DNA from: Streptomyces sp. TG1A-60
GTDB lineage: Bacteria; Actinomycetota; Actinomycetes; Streptomycetales; Streptomycetaceae
DNA length: 64,000 bases
Assembly (NCBI RefSeq): GCF_037201975.1
Contig: NZ_CP147520.1
Location: 5,456,001 to 5,520,000, forward strand
Direction of reading: 5' to 3'
The notes below the pieces were generated by a model. The model searched no databases and was not told the origin of the DNA. It saw only the letters and a list, made by a program, of their open reading frames with translations. A program made the position numbers and the translations under genes. How positions within the stretch are numbered: the stretch's first letter is position 1; each line of letters opens with the position of its first letter. This document shows positions 46,140 to 54,590 of the stretch, piece by piece.

Positions 46140-47120
46140 ATGGGCACGCATGCTGTGGACCACGACCTGGAACGCCTCGCCGCCGAGGCGCGGTCGGCGC
46201 TGGTGCGCGAGATCGAGGCGAGCGGGGCTTGGGAAGCCGACCCGGAGTGGCGGAAGGCGTTCGAGACCGTCCCCCGGCACCTCTTCGTCCCGTACTACTA
46301 CGCCGGCGGTTCGGGCGGTTTCGAACGGCGGTGGGGCGAGGAACGCGACCCCCGGCGGCGTGAGCGCTGGGTGCGGGGCGCGTACGCGGACGCCCCGCTC
46401 GCCACGCGGGTGCGCGACGGGGAGCTGATCTCCTCCAGCAGCCAGCCCTCGCTGATGGCGAAGATGCTGGCCGAACTGGAGGTGGAGGAAGGCGACAGGG
46501 TGCTGGAGATCGGCGCCGGCACCGGTTACAACGCCGCCCTGCTCGCGCACCGGCTGGGTGACGACCTGGTCACCACCGTCGACCTGGACGCCGACATCAC
46601 GGAGGCGGCGCGCAGGCACCTGGACGCCGCCGGGTACCACCCGACCGTGGTCACCGGGGACGGGGCGCGCGGAGTGCCCGAGCGGGCGCCGTACGACCGG
46701 ATCATCGCCACCTGCACGTTGCACTCGATCCCGCGCCCCTGGCTCGCCCAGTGCACCACCGGCGCACGCATCCTGACGCCGCTGGCCACGGGGCTGGTAC
46801 GGCTGCGGGTCGAGGAAGCCGAGCACGCCGAGGGGCGGTTCCTGCACACGTCCGCGTACTTCGTGCCGTTGCGTGGGAGCAGCGAGACGGAGGCGGTGCG
46901 CCCGCATCTGGGCGGGTTGCCGCGACAGGCCAGGGACCACGAGCTCTTCCGGTTCCTGCTGGCCCTCACGGCGGGCAGCCTCGACCCGCACGAGGCGCTC
47001 GCCCTGTGGCAGCGCGAGGACATGCCCTCCCGTGACCGCTACGGCATCACGGTCCGCGGCGAGCACGCCTGGGCGTGGCTGGACGACCCGGAGGGCCCGT
47101 ACGCCTGGCCCTTGCCGTGA
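46140..47120 (+). CDS. PIMT-like protein methyltransferase
   Basis: A 326-residue protein related to protein-L-isoaspartate O-methyltransferase. The N-terminal part has FETVPRHLFVPYYYA, the acceptor loop ISSSSQPSLMAKMLAELE replaces the classic TISQPYI-type segment, and the SAM motif is RVLEIGAGTGYNAALLAHRL. The C-terminal 120 residues are extra relative to the classical 210-residue enzyme and may bind another substrate. The actinobacterial form often modifies natural products or succinimide peptides. GGAGG lies only one base before ATG 46140, so GTG 46098 remains possible. Confidence 0.8.
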   Translation: MGTHAVDHDLERLAAEARSALVREIEASGAWEADPEWRKAFETVPRHLFVPYYYAGGSGGFERRWGEERDPRRRERWVRGAYADAPLATRVRDGELISSSSQPSLMAKMLAELEVEEGDRVLEIGAGTGYNAALLAHRLGDDLVTTVDLDADITEAARRHLDAAGYHPTVVTGDGARGVPERAPYDRIIATCTLHSIPRPWLAQCTTGARILTPLATGLVRLRVEEAEHAEGRFLHTSAYFVPLRGSSETEAVRPHLGGLPRQARDHELFRFLLALTAGSLDPHEALALWQREDMPSRDRYGITVRGEHAWAWLDDPEGPYAWPLP

Positions 47121-47156
47121 TTCGGACGGCCCGAGGACCCGGACCGACGAGTCGGA

Positions 47157-47179
47157 GCCGACTGAACCGTTCAGTCGGC
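47157..47179. terminator. Bidirectional hairpin terminator
   Basis: GCCGACTGAA-CCG-TTCAGTCGGC is a perfect 10-base stem with a 3-base loop, between the convergent PIMT-like and FHA genes (28 bases before the FHA stop). It is the likely terminator of both the rightward gene and the long leftward signalling operon. Confidence 0.75.
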
Positions 47180-47207
47180 CCCGGTCGTTTCGCGGCTGCG
47201 GTGCGCG

Positions 47208-49037
47208 TCAGCCCCGGTGGATGGTGATCGTCGTCCACGCGCCCACGTGTACCCGGTCTCCGTCCTGGAGGGGGATGGGGACGAAGGGCTGGATGGGGTC
47301 CTCGGAGCCGTTGACCGTGGTTCCGTTGGTGGAGTTCTGGTCGACGACCGCCCAGCTGCCGTCCGGCTGCTGCACCAGTACCGCGTGCTGGTGGGAGACG
47401 CCCGGGTCCTCCGGCGGCACCGAGAGATCGATGTCGGGGGTGTCGCCGGTGGAGTGGCGGCGGCGGCCGATGGTGATCTGGTTGCCGGTGAGGGGACGCC
47501 GCTGCTCGGGGGAGTACGCGGGCAGGTTCAGGCCCGCGGCCTCGGGGCCCGAGCGCTGCATCATCGCCATGAAGTAGTCGCGGTCCGGGCCGATGGTCGC
47601 GCTCCAGGTCGTCGGCGCCTGCGAGTACGCGGGGCCGGGCGGGGCCTGGGTGGCACCGGGCTGCGGGTAACCGTAGCCGCCGGGGCGGGCACCCGCGCCG
47701 CCGGGTCCGCCGGCACCGCCGGGTCCACCGCGCCCACCTGGTTGGCCCGGACCCGTCGAGGACGGCGGGGAGATCACCCAGTCGTCGTCGCCACCGAAGG
47801 CGGGGCCCCCACCGGACTGCGGACCACCGGGTCCGCCAGGGCCCCCGGGCTGCGGTCGCCGGGTTTCCTGTGGGAAAGCGGGCGGAGCCGGTGGCCCCGA
47901 CTGCTGGAACGCCTGCGGTGCCCCACCAGGGCCCTGACCACGGCCCTGGTCACCGGGGCCCTGACCGCCGGGATCCTGGCCACGGGGGCCGCCAGGACCA
48001 CCCGGTCCACCAGGCCCGCCGAATCCGCCCGGCCCACCGGACCCGCCAGGGCCGCCGAATCCGCCCGGCCCACCGGACCCGCCAGGGCCGCCGGGCCCAC
48101 CCGGCGTAGGTCCGGGCGGTGGCGGAACCGGTCGTGACGGATCGCCGCTGAAGCCAGAAGGCCCGGGTCGTGACGGATCGCCGCCGAAGCCCGGGGGGCC
48201 GGGCCGCGAAGGGTCACCGCCGAAGGCGGACGGGCCGGACTGCCCCGGCCGACCGCCCTGTCCCGGACCAGGCTGTCCGGGCGGACCCGAAGGCCCACCA
48301 CCGAACCCGGAGGAAACCCCCGGCCCGGAGGGGCTTTCGGGCCCGCCGGGACGACCAGACTGCCCATGACCACCGGGTCCGCCGTGACCCCCGGGACCGC
48401 GCGGCTCGCCGAATCCACCGGGACCACCCGGACCGTTAGGTCCGCCCGGTCCGCCCCGGCCCGACGGGTCGCCGCCGAACGGCGGCCCCGACGGGATCGG
48501 CTCGGCGGGACGGTTCATCTGTGAGGGTCGTGAGCTCTGGTAGTCGTACGCGTCACCACCGCCGAACGACGGCGGAGGCTGCTGGAAGCGGAGCGCGGGG
48601 TTTCCGCCGGCACCGGGCCCGGCACCCGGACCAGGTCCACCGGGGCCCGCTCCAGGCCCAGGCCCGCCCGGACCGGCACCCGGCGACGGCGCCGAGGGCC
48701 GAGGCGCGGCCGGTGTGTAAGTCGTCGCCGTGTTGGTCAGGAAGTTCCAGCGGCACTCCTCGCAGAAGGGCGCGCCGCCCTCGCGGGGCGTGCGGCACTG
48801 CGGGCAGAGTTCCGGCTCGGCGGCGAGGCGCGGTCGTCCTCCGGGACCCCCGGGGCCCCCCGGTCCCCCCGCGCCCGGGGGAGGTGAGCCGGGCGGCGGG
48901 TATCCGTAACCGGCGCCCGGTGGCGGCGGCGGTGGCGGCGGGGGTGGCGGCGGGGGTACGGCACCGGCCATACGGTGACCGCAGACCTCGCACCAGTCGT
49001 CGGAACCCGACTGGTGTCCGTTCGGGCAGGTCGGCAT
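47208..49037 (-). CDS. Zinc-ribbon/FHA domain protein with long Gly-Pro linker
   Basis: A 609-residue protein. The N-terminus has two zinc ribbons (CPNGHQ...WCEVCGHR and CPQCRTPREG...FCEECRW), separated by a run of 13 Pro. A low-complexity linker of about 380 residues follows, made of Gly-Pro and Gly-Gly-Pro repeats. The last 110 residues are an FHA domain with ITIGRRRHS, VSHQHAVL and NSTNGTTVNG, all the phosphothreonine-binding positions. It should read phosphorylation by the kinase of the same operon. It is the last gene before the bidirectional terminator. The linker is a candidate for liquid-like assembly, which is inference. Confidence 0.9.
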   Translation of the reverse strand: MPTCPNGHQSGSDDWCEVCGHRMAGAVPPPPPPPPPPPPPGAGYGYPPPGSPPPGAGGPGGPGGPGGRPRLAAEPELCPQCRTPREGGAPFCEECRWNFLTNTATTYTPAAPRPSAPSPGAGPGGPGPGAGPGGPGPGAGPGAGGNPALRFQQPPPSFGGGDAYDYQSSRPSQMNRPAEPIPSGPPFGGDPSGRGGPGGPNGPGGPGGFGEPRGPGGHGGPGGHGQSGRPGGPESPSGPGVSSGFGGGPSGPPGQPGPGQGGRPGQSGPSAFGGDPSRPGPPGFGGDPSRPGPSGFSGDPSRPVPPPPGPTPGGPGGPGGSGGPGGFGGPGGSGGPGGFGGPGGPGGPGGPRGQDPGGQGPGDQGRGQGPGGAPQAFQQSGPPAPPAFPQETRRPQPGGPGGPGGPQSGGGPAFGGDDDWVISPPSSTGPGQPGGRGGPGGAGGPGGAGARPGGYGYPQPGATQAPPGPAYSQAPTTWSATIGPDRDYFMAMMQRSGPEAAGLNLPAYSPEQRRPLTGNQITIGRRRHSTGDTPDIDLSVPPEDPGVSHQHAVLVQQPDGSWAVVDQNSTNGTTVNGSEDPIQPFVPIPLQDGDRVHVGAWTTITIHRG

Positions 49038-49172
49038 GTCGGCGCTTCCCCCTCTCCTTTCCGGCCTCTCGGCCGGGTGCTGTGGCCGCGACGGGCCGGT
49101 GTGGCCGGTTCTGTCCGGATCCCCGGTGGGGGAGCCCGGCTCATGTGCAGCGGTGTTTCCGGTTGCTTCTTC

Positions 49173-50522
49173 TTACTTCTTTACACGAACAGTCTTTGTC
49201 GACCGGGTTTCGAGAGTCATCTCGTCGGCCTCCGTGACCTTCGCTTTCAGTCGCACAGTACCTGTCGTCGCGTCGACCACGTCCACCACCTTCGCAAGCA
49301 GTTTCGCAGTATCCGCGTTCCCCGACGCGCTCGCGAGCTGAACGGCCCGCCCCAGCTTGGCCGTTGCGCCGTCGAAATCACCGGCTTTGCGGGCGTCCAT
49401 ACCCTGTTGGATGACTTGTGCCAGTTCCGCCTGACCCGTGTAGTGCGCGACCTGGGGGTTGATCGAGGTGGACGCGGCCATGTCGTCGGTCCACACGGCC
49501 TTCACCAGGCCCTGGGCGCCGAGGTTCTGCGCCGTGCCGTCGCCGGGCTGCGGGATGACCAGGGACACCCGGGCGGCCAGCATCTCCTGGCCGAGGGATG
49601 CGGCCGGGACCTCGACGCAGACGTGGTAGTCACGCGACTCGTCTCCCCACGAGCCGGTCGGGTAGTCCCCGGCGCGCGGTCCCGCCTCACTGCGGCGGTC
49701 GGTCAACTCCTCGACCGTGGGGGCCACTTGTTTGACGAACTTGATCTGTGTGCCGACCGGGGTCCACAGCCGCAGGGCGACGTCCGCGACCTCCTTGCCC
49801 ATGGCCGTCTCCATCATCTGTGTGAAGTCGGCGGACAGGGCGGCCGGGTCGGCGATGATGTCGGCGGTGCCGAGGAGCGCGGAGGCGATCCCGGTGACCT
49901 CCTTGACCTCCCAGTCGGTGCCGACTCCACGCGCGTCACAGGTGAACCGTCCGGCACAGGCGTCCAGCGCGGCCTTCAGGTCCTGAGGTGACTCGTGCTC
50001 GTTGCGGCCGTCGGTGAGCAGGACGCCGTGGCGTATGGCGACGTCGGCGGAGGCGAGCAGCCGGTCGGCGAGCTTCAGCCAGGTGCCGATCGCGGTGCCG
50101 CCGCCCGCGCTGAGCCTGCGCAGCGCCTGCTTGGCCTGGTCCCGGGTGGTGGAGTCGGCGACGGCGAGCCGGCCGCCGCCGGGATAGACCTCGCGGGCCA
50201 CATGGGTGCCGTCGATCACCGCGAAGTGGACGCCGTCACGCAGGGTGTCGATCGCGGCGGCCGTGGCGTCCCGGGCGTTGCGTATCTTGGTCGGCGGATA
50301 GTCCATCGACCCCGAGCAGTCGACCATGACCGCCACGGCGGCGGACGGGCCCTGGCCGGGCGAGTAGAGGTGCGGCGCGGTGACCGCGCTGCCGATGGTG
50401 CCACCGCCGGTCGCGCTGACCGTCACGATGGCGTTGACCTCGCGGCCGCCTTCGGGCAGGTACTCGTTCTGGTACACCTCGACCGAGAACTGCGGCACGT
50501 TCGACTTCGAGAAATTGGCCAT
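49173..50522 (-). CDS. VWA domain protein
   Basis: A 449-residue protein. Residues about 60-230 form a von Willebrand A domain with the metal site VMVDCSGSMD (DxSxS), a Thr in the next loop, and GVLLTDGRNEHES. N- and C-terminal beta regions flank it (YQNEYLPEGGREVNAIVTVS). The C-terminal helical part has DFDGATAKLGRAVQLA, like a TPR. It has no signal peptide, so it is cytoplasmic, probably a scaffold. Position: between the PP2C and FHA genes, with gaps of 165 and 135 bases. Confidence 0.9.
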   Translation of the reverse strand: MANFSKSNVPQFSVEVYQNEYLPEGGREVNAIVTVSATGGGTIGSAVTAPHLYSPGQGPSAAVAVMVDCSGSMDYPPTKIRNARDATAAAIDTLRDGVHFAVIDGTHVAREVYPGGGRLAVADSTTRDQAKQALRRLSAGGGTAIGTWLKLADRLLASADVAIRHGVLLTDGRNEHESPQDLKAALDACAGRFTCDARGVGTDWEVKEVTGIASALLGTADIIADPAALSADFTQMMETAMGKEVADVALRLWTPVGTQIKFVKQVAPTVEELTDRRSEAGPRAGDYPTGSWGDESRDYHVCVEVPAASLGQEMLAARVSLVIPQPGDGTAQNLGAQGLVKAVWTDDMAASTSINPQVAHYTGQAELAQVIQQGMDARKAGDFDGATAKLGRAVQLASASGNADTAKLLAKVVDVVDATTGTVRLKAKVTEADEMTLETRSTKTVRVKK

Positions 50523-50687
50523 GCCTACTCTGATCCCCCTAGCAGCCCCACTGGTAGCCCCACAGCACGTGGGGTGATGACTGTGCGTGCCCGTGCCCGT
50601 GCCCGTGGCCGGACCGGTCCCCTCCGGTCCGGCGGCCGTACCCGCCCGGCCGCCGAGTCGCCCGCGAACATCCCGCCCGCGAGCCCC

Positions 50688-52004
50688 TCAGGCCGATCCT
50701 GCCCCCTGGGGCAGTGCGGGGAACGGCAGGACGGCCACTGTTACGTTGTCGTGGCCGCCGCCGTCGAGGGCGCGGCCGACCAGGACCTGCGCGCAGTGCA
50801 GCGGTCGCTCGGCCGCGTCCAGGGGCACGGCCCCGGCCATCTCCTCGGCGGCCTCCGCGTAGTTCCACAGTCCGTCGGTGCACACCACCACTACACCCGG
50901 CCGGTCGGGTTTGAAGGAAGCGGTGTGCGGCTCCAGTTCGTACGCGTCCGCGCCGAGCCAGCCGGTGATCGCGTGGGCGCGCTCGTCGGCATACGCCTCG
51001 GCCTCGTTCATCAGTCCCGCGGCCACCATCTGTGCCGCCCACGAGTCGTCCTCGGTGAGCCGGGCCGGGGGCGCGCTGCGGTCCACCGGGACCCAGTAGG
51101 CGCGGCTGTCGCCGACCCAGCCCACGACGAGCAGGGTCGGGGTGACGACGGAGCCGACGATGGTGCACGCCGGAGCGTTCTGGTGCGGGGAGTGCTGATG
51201 GGCCGTCTCCGGCTCCCCCGCCAGGGCGTTGACGGCGTTGGCGGCGGCGACGATCGCGTCGTGCATCGCCTGCTGCGGGTGGGTGCCGCGCGGCAGGGAG
51301 TCCAGCAGCGTTTCGCCCGCGGCGCGGGCGGCGGCGAGCGAGGCGTCGTCGGGGCGGGTCGCGGAGGACACGCCGTCGCAGACGATCGCGACGACCGCGG
51401 GGGAGCCGTCGGGCAGCGCCGTCGAGGAGATCGCGAACGCGTCCTCGTTGCGGTGGTGGCGCAACCCCCGGTCGCTGACCGCGGCGACCGCGCCCAACTC
51501 CTGTTCCACGTGGTCGCGTTCCCGCGGCTGGGCGTGCCCGCAGTTCTCGCAGTAGCCGTCCTCGTCGACATGCCCTCCGCGGCAGGCCACGCACAGCTTC
51601 GTGCCGGCCGGCGGTGTGGCCGGGTCGACGGTCCGCGGGTCCGGCGGCTGGGGCGCGGCCAGCGGATACTCGTCGGGCTCGTGGGCCCGGTCGAACCGGA
51701 CGCCCCGCCCCGGACCGGGCAGGTCGCCGCCGCCCGAGTCGGTGCCCGGGATGTCGGTGGGACGGACCACCGGCCCGGGGGTCTCGGAACTCGGCTCGGA
51801 GGCGACGGGCCAGTCCACGGGCATGGCCTCCTCGGGCGGCTCGCCCGCCGTCCCGTTCAGGGTGACGGTCGGCTGGTCCTCCGGCGGCGCGGGCACCGCC
51901 GAGAGGTCATAGCCGCACGCACCGCAGAAGCGGTCGTCCGAAGCGAGGGGCCACTCGCAGATCGGGCACTTCGTCAGCGCGGTCGGCTGGGGCATCTGCG
52001 ACAT
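50688..52004 (-). CDS. PP2C-type Ser/Thr phosphatase with zinc ribbons
   Basis: A 438-residue protein. N-terminal zinc ribbon KCPICEWPLASDDRFCGACG, an acidic, Pro-rich linker, a second ribbon CVACRGGHVDEDGYCENCG, then the PPM phosphatase domain: VSDRGLRHHRNEDAFAI, VVAIVCDGVSSATRP, CTDGLWNYAE and GGGHDNVTVAVL. All metal-binding Asp residues are present. It would reverse phosphorylation by the upstream PknG-like kinase. The ATG lies three bases after the kinase stop, so they are co-translated. The soluble form has no membrane helix. Confidence 0.92.
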   Translation of the reverse strand: MSQMPQPTALTKCPICEWPLASDDRFCGACGYDLSAVPAPPEDQPTVTLNGTAGEPPEEAMPVDWPVASEPSSETPGPVVRPTDIPGTDSGGGDLPGPGRGVRFDRAHEPDEYPLAAPQPPDPRTVDPATPPAGTKLCVACRGGHVDEDGYCENCGHAQPRERDHVEQELGAVAAVSDRGLRHHRNEDAFAISSTALPDGSPAVVAIVCDGVSSATRPDDASLAAARAAGETLLDSLPRGTHPQQAMHDAIVAAANAVNALAGEPETAHQHSPHQNAPACTIVGSVVTPTLLVVGWVGDSRAYWVPVDRSAPPARLTEDDSWAAQMVAAGLMNEAEAYADERAHAITGWLGADAYELEPHTASFKPDRPGVVVVCTDGLWNYAEAAEEMAGAVPLDAAERPLHCAQVLVGRALDGGGHDNVTVAVLPFPALPQGAGSA

Positions 52005-52007
52005 GAA

Positions 52008-54590
52008 CTACACCCACGTCCGGGGGCGGTAACGGTTGGCACGTTCCACCAGGTCGATCCTCTCATCGCCGCCTTGAGCGAGCCGGGCCAGTGTGCGGTA
52101 CGACCGCTCCAGTCCGAAGCGGAGGCCGCGTTCGTCCAGCGCGCTGCCGAGCAGCACCCGCTCGCCGGCCGGGGGCGCGGCACCCTGGCTACCGGAGAGT
52201 ACCCAGTCCAGGGCACAGCCGAGGACCTCTGTGGACAACTGCTCGCGGCGCACCGCGTCCAGACCGTACCCGCCGAGCGCCTCGACCTGCCCGGCGGCGG
52301 CGGTCAGGTCCTCCAGGAACGGCGCGTCCGGTACGGCACCGGACGACGCGGTCCCGGGCGCGAGCGCCGCCTCCGTACGGTGTCTGAGCCGCGCCCGTAC
52401 GGCGGCGACGCGGGCGGCGGTGTAGTGGATGGACGCCTCCGGTACGGACTCCAGGACGCGGACGGCGTTCTGCCGGTCCCCGGCGGTCAGCCGCACCCGG
52501 GCGAGCCCGAACGCGGCGCTGACGAAGCTGGGGTCGGTCGTCCACACCAGGCGGTAGTACTCGGCGGCGTTGTCCAGCTGCCCCAGCACCTCCGCGCACA
52601 GGCCGAGGGCCAGCTTGGGAGCCGGCTCGCCCGGGAAGGCGTCGTAGATCGCGTCGAAGGACAGTGCGGCGTTCTCGTGGTCGCCGGTGGCGAGTGCGGC
52701 CACACCGCGGTACCAGACCACCCGCCAGTCGTCGGGGTGATCCCGCTCCAGGGCGTCCAGGGTGGCCAGCGCGATGCTGAACTCGCCCATCTCCAGGCGG
52801 GCCCGCAGTTCCCGCAGCCGCAGCTCCAGGGAGCCGCTGGGCGCCGCGTGCAGCGCCGTGATCAACTCGGTGGGCGCGGAGGCCATGAGGCCCGCCAGGA
52901 ACCCGGCGTTGGCGTCCCCGGGGTCCACGCGCGGGACGGGCAGCGCGAGGGCCGAGGCGGCGGTGTCCAGCTGCTTGGTGAGCTTCGCGGGGGAGGGCGA
53001 GCCACCGGTCAGCAGCGCGGGCGTACCGGAAGGCGAACCGCCGTTCTTCACGGCCGCCTTGTCGCGCCGTGTCCCCAGCCGGGACACCTCCCCGTCCAGC
53101 TCCGCGAACAACTCCGTGTCCGTGACCTTCAGTTCGGGCCCGAAGATCGTCGACAGCGCGGGCCGTGCCCGGCCCGTCTGCAGTGAGACGACCTCGCGCA
53201 GCACCCCCGTCAGCTGCTCCGCCATCTCCTGCGCGGAGGCGAACCGGCGGGCCGGGTCGGGGTCGGTGGCCCGCACCAGCAGGCGGTAGAAGGACTCGTA
53301 CTGGCGGAAGACCTCGATGTTGTCCGGGTCGGGCAGGGAGTCCACGAAGACGTTCGTGTAGCCCTGGAAGTCGAAGGTGAGTACCGCGAGCGTACGGGCG
53401 ACCGTGTAGAGATCGGAGGCCACCGACGGGCCGACGTCGGCCACTTCGGGCGCCTGGTAGCCGACCGTGCCGTAGATGGCCGACTCGTCGTCGTCCATCC
53501 GGCGCACCGCGCCCATGTCGATCAGCTTGAGCTGGTCCTCGGTCTGGATCGCGTTGTCGACCTTGAAGTCGCAGTACAGCAGATTGCGGCTGTGGAGGTG
53601 GCCGAGCGCCTCCAGGGCCTCGATGCCGTACGCGCAGGCCTGCTCGACCGGGAGCGGATCACGCCGACCGTTTGCCGTGCGGCGGTCGTTGGCGATCTCC
53701 TTGAGGGACTTGCCGCCGACGTACTCCATCACGATGTACCCGTCCAGCGAGCCGGTGCGCTGGTCGAGGTGTTCGACGAAGTTGTAGATGCGGACGATGT
53801 TGGAGTGCTCGATCTCGGCGAGGAAACGCCGCTCGGAGATCGCGGCGGCCATCGCGTCCTGGTCGCCCGTGTCGAGGAGGCCCTTCAGCACGACCCACCG
53901 GTCCGACACCGCCCGGTCTACGGCGAGGTAGATCCAGCCCAGGCCGCCGTGCGCGAGACAGCCCACGACCTCGTACTGGCCGCGCACGATGTCGCCCGAG
54001 TGCAGCTTCGGCACGAACGAGTACGGGTGGCCGCACTTGGTGCAGAAGCCCTCCGTGCGCCCCGGCCGGTCACCGCGCGCCCGCCCGACCGGCGCCCCGC
54101 AGTCGGAGCGTGAGCAGAACCGCTTCCGCTCGGGTACCTCGGCGGTCTCCAGGACCATCGAACGCGGGTCCGGGCGCGGCACGTCCGGGACCTGGACCAG
54201 ACCGACGCCGAGCCGCGCCCGCCCGGAGGAGGAGGCGGTTTTGCCGGAACTGCGCACCGACACCGAGCGGCCCGTCGACTTGCCCGACAGGGCGCGCGAG
54301 AGCCGGCCCGAGACAGAGCGCCGGGACTGCGAGGAGCGGGCGGACGTCCGCGAGGAGCGCGAGGAGCGTGAGCTGTTCGGCCCGGAGCCGCGTGAGCCCT
54401 TGCCGCCCCCGGTGATGCCGGTGGGCGGGGAGGAGACCATGCCGCCGGCCGAGACGACCGGGGCCAGACCGCAGGTTTCGCAGTACAGCTCGCCGCCGCC
54501 CACGTCCTCGTACGAACCCGAGCAACCGGGCCGCTGACACGACTGCTGCCGCCCCTGCTCGCTGGCGGGGTCCTCGTCCGTCCGACTCAC
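52008..54590 (-). CDS. pknG: PknG-like Ser/Thr protein kinase
   Basis: An 860-residue soluble kinase. The N-terminus has a zinc ribbon (CQRPGC...YCETCG), then a Ser/Arg-rich, probably phosphorylated stretch (residues about 65-125). A rubredoxin-like ribbon follows (FCSRSDCG...FCTKCGHPY). The kinase domain has CLAHGGLGWIYLAVDR, the catalytic Lys in WVVLKGL, LLYCDFKVDNAIQ and KLIDMGAVRR; His-Arg of HRD is Tyr-Cys, as in PknG, where it is Tyr-Asn. A TPR C-terminus completes the PknG layout. GTG 54590 has GGAGG seven bases upstream and overlaps the previous stop. In mycobacteria and corynebacteria PknG phosphorylates FHA proteins and controls glutamate metabolism. Confidence 0.93.
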   Translation of the reverse strand: MSRTDEDPASEQGRQQSCQRPGCSGSYEDVGGGELYCETCGLAPVVSAGGMVSSPPTGITGGGKGSRGSGPNSSRSSRSSRTSARSSQSRRSVSGRLSRALSGKSTGRSVSVRSSGKTASSSGRARLGVGLVQVPDVPRPDPRSMVLETAEVPERKRFCSRSDCGAPVGRARGDRPGRTEGFCTKCGHPYSFVPKLHSGDIVRGQYEVVGCLAHGGLGWIYLAVDRAVSDRWVVLKGLLDTGDQDAMAAAISERRFLAEIEHSNIVRIYNFVEHLDQRTGSLDGYIVMEYVGGKSLKEIANDRRTANGRRDPLPVEQACAYGIEALEALGHLHSRNLLYCDFKVDNAIQTEDQLKLIDMGAVRRMDDDESAIYGTVGYQAPEVADVGPSVASDLYTVARTLAVLTFDFQGYTNVFVDSLPDPDNIEVFRQYESFYRLLVRATDPDPARRFASAQEMAEQLTGVLREVVSLQTGRARPALSTIFGPELKVTDTELFAELDGEVSRLGTRRDKAAVKNGGSPSGTPALLTGGSPSPAKLTKQLDTAASALALPVPRVDPGDANAGFLAGLMASAPTELITALHAAPSGSLELRLRELRARLEMGEFSIALATLDALERDHPDDWRVVWYRGVAALATGDHENAALSFDAIYDAFPGEPAPKLALGLCAEVLGQLDNAAEYYRLVWTTDPSFVSAAFGLARVRLTAGDRQNAVRVLESVPEASIHYTAARVAAVRARLRHRTEAALAPGTASSGAVPDAPFLEDLTAAAGQVEALGGYGLDAVRREQLSTEVLGCALDWVLSGSQGAAPPAGERVLLGSALDERGLRFGLERSYRTLARLAQGGDERIDLVERANRYRPRTWV

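Noticed and set aside
47650..48980. Repetitive Gly-Pro coding sequence considered as a possible CRISPR or tandem array
   Set aside because: Units are irregular, have no spacers, and keep one reading frame between zinc ribbons and an FHA domain. It is a protein linker.
49995..53186. Long open frame of more than 1,000 codons on the plus strand
   Set aside because: It is antisense to the VWA, PP2C and kinase genes, which have clear domains. Such frames are common opposite high-GC genes with G/C at third positions, and the translation has no recognisable protein features.
52008..54590. PknG-like protein considered as a pseudokinase because HRD is replaced by YCD
   Set aside because: Catalytic Asp, the following Lys and Asn (DFKVDN), the ATP-binding Lys and the metal-binding Asp of the DMG motif remain, and PknG itself lacks HRD yet is active.
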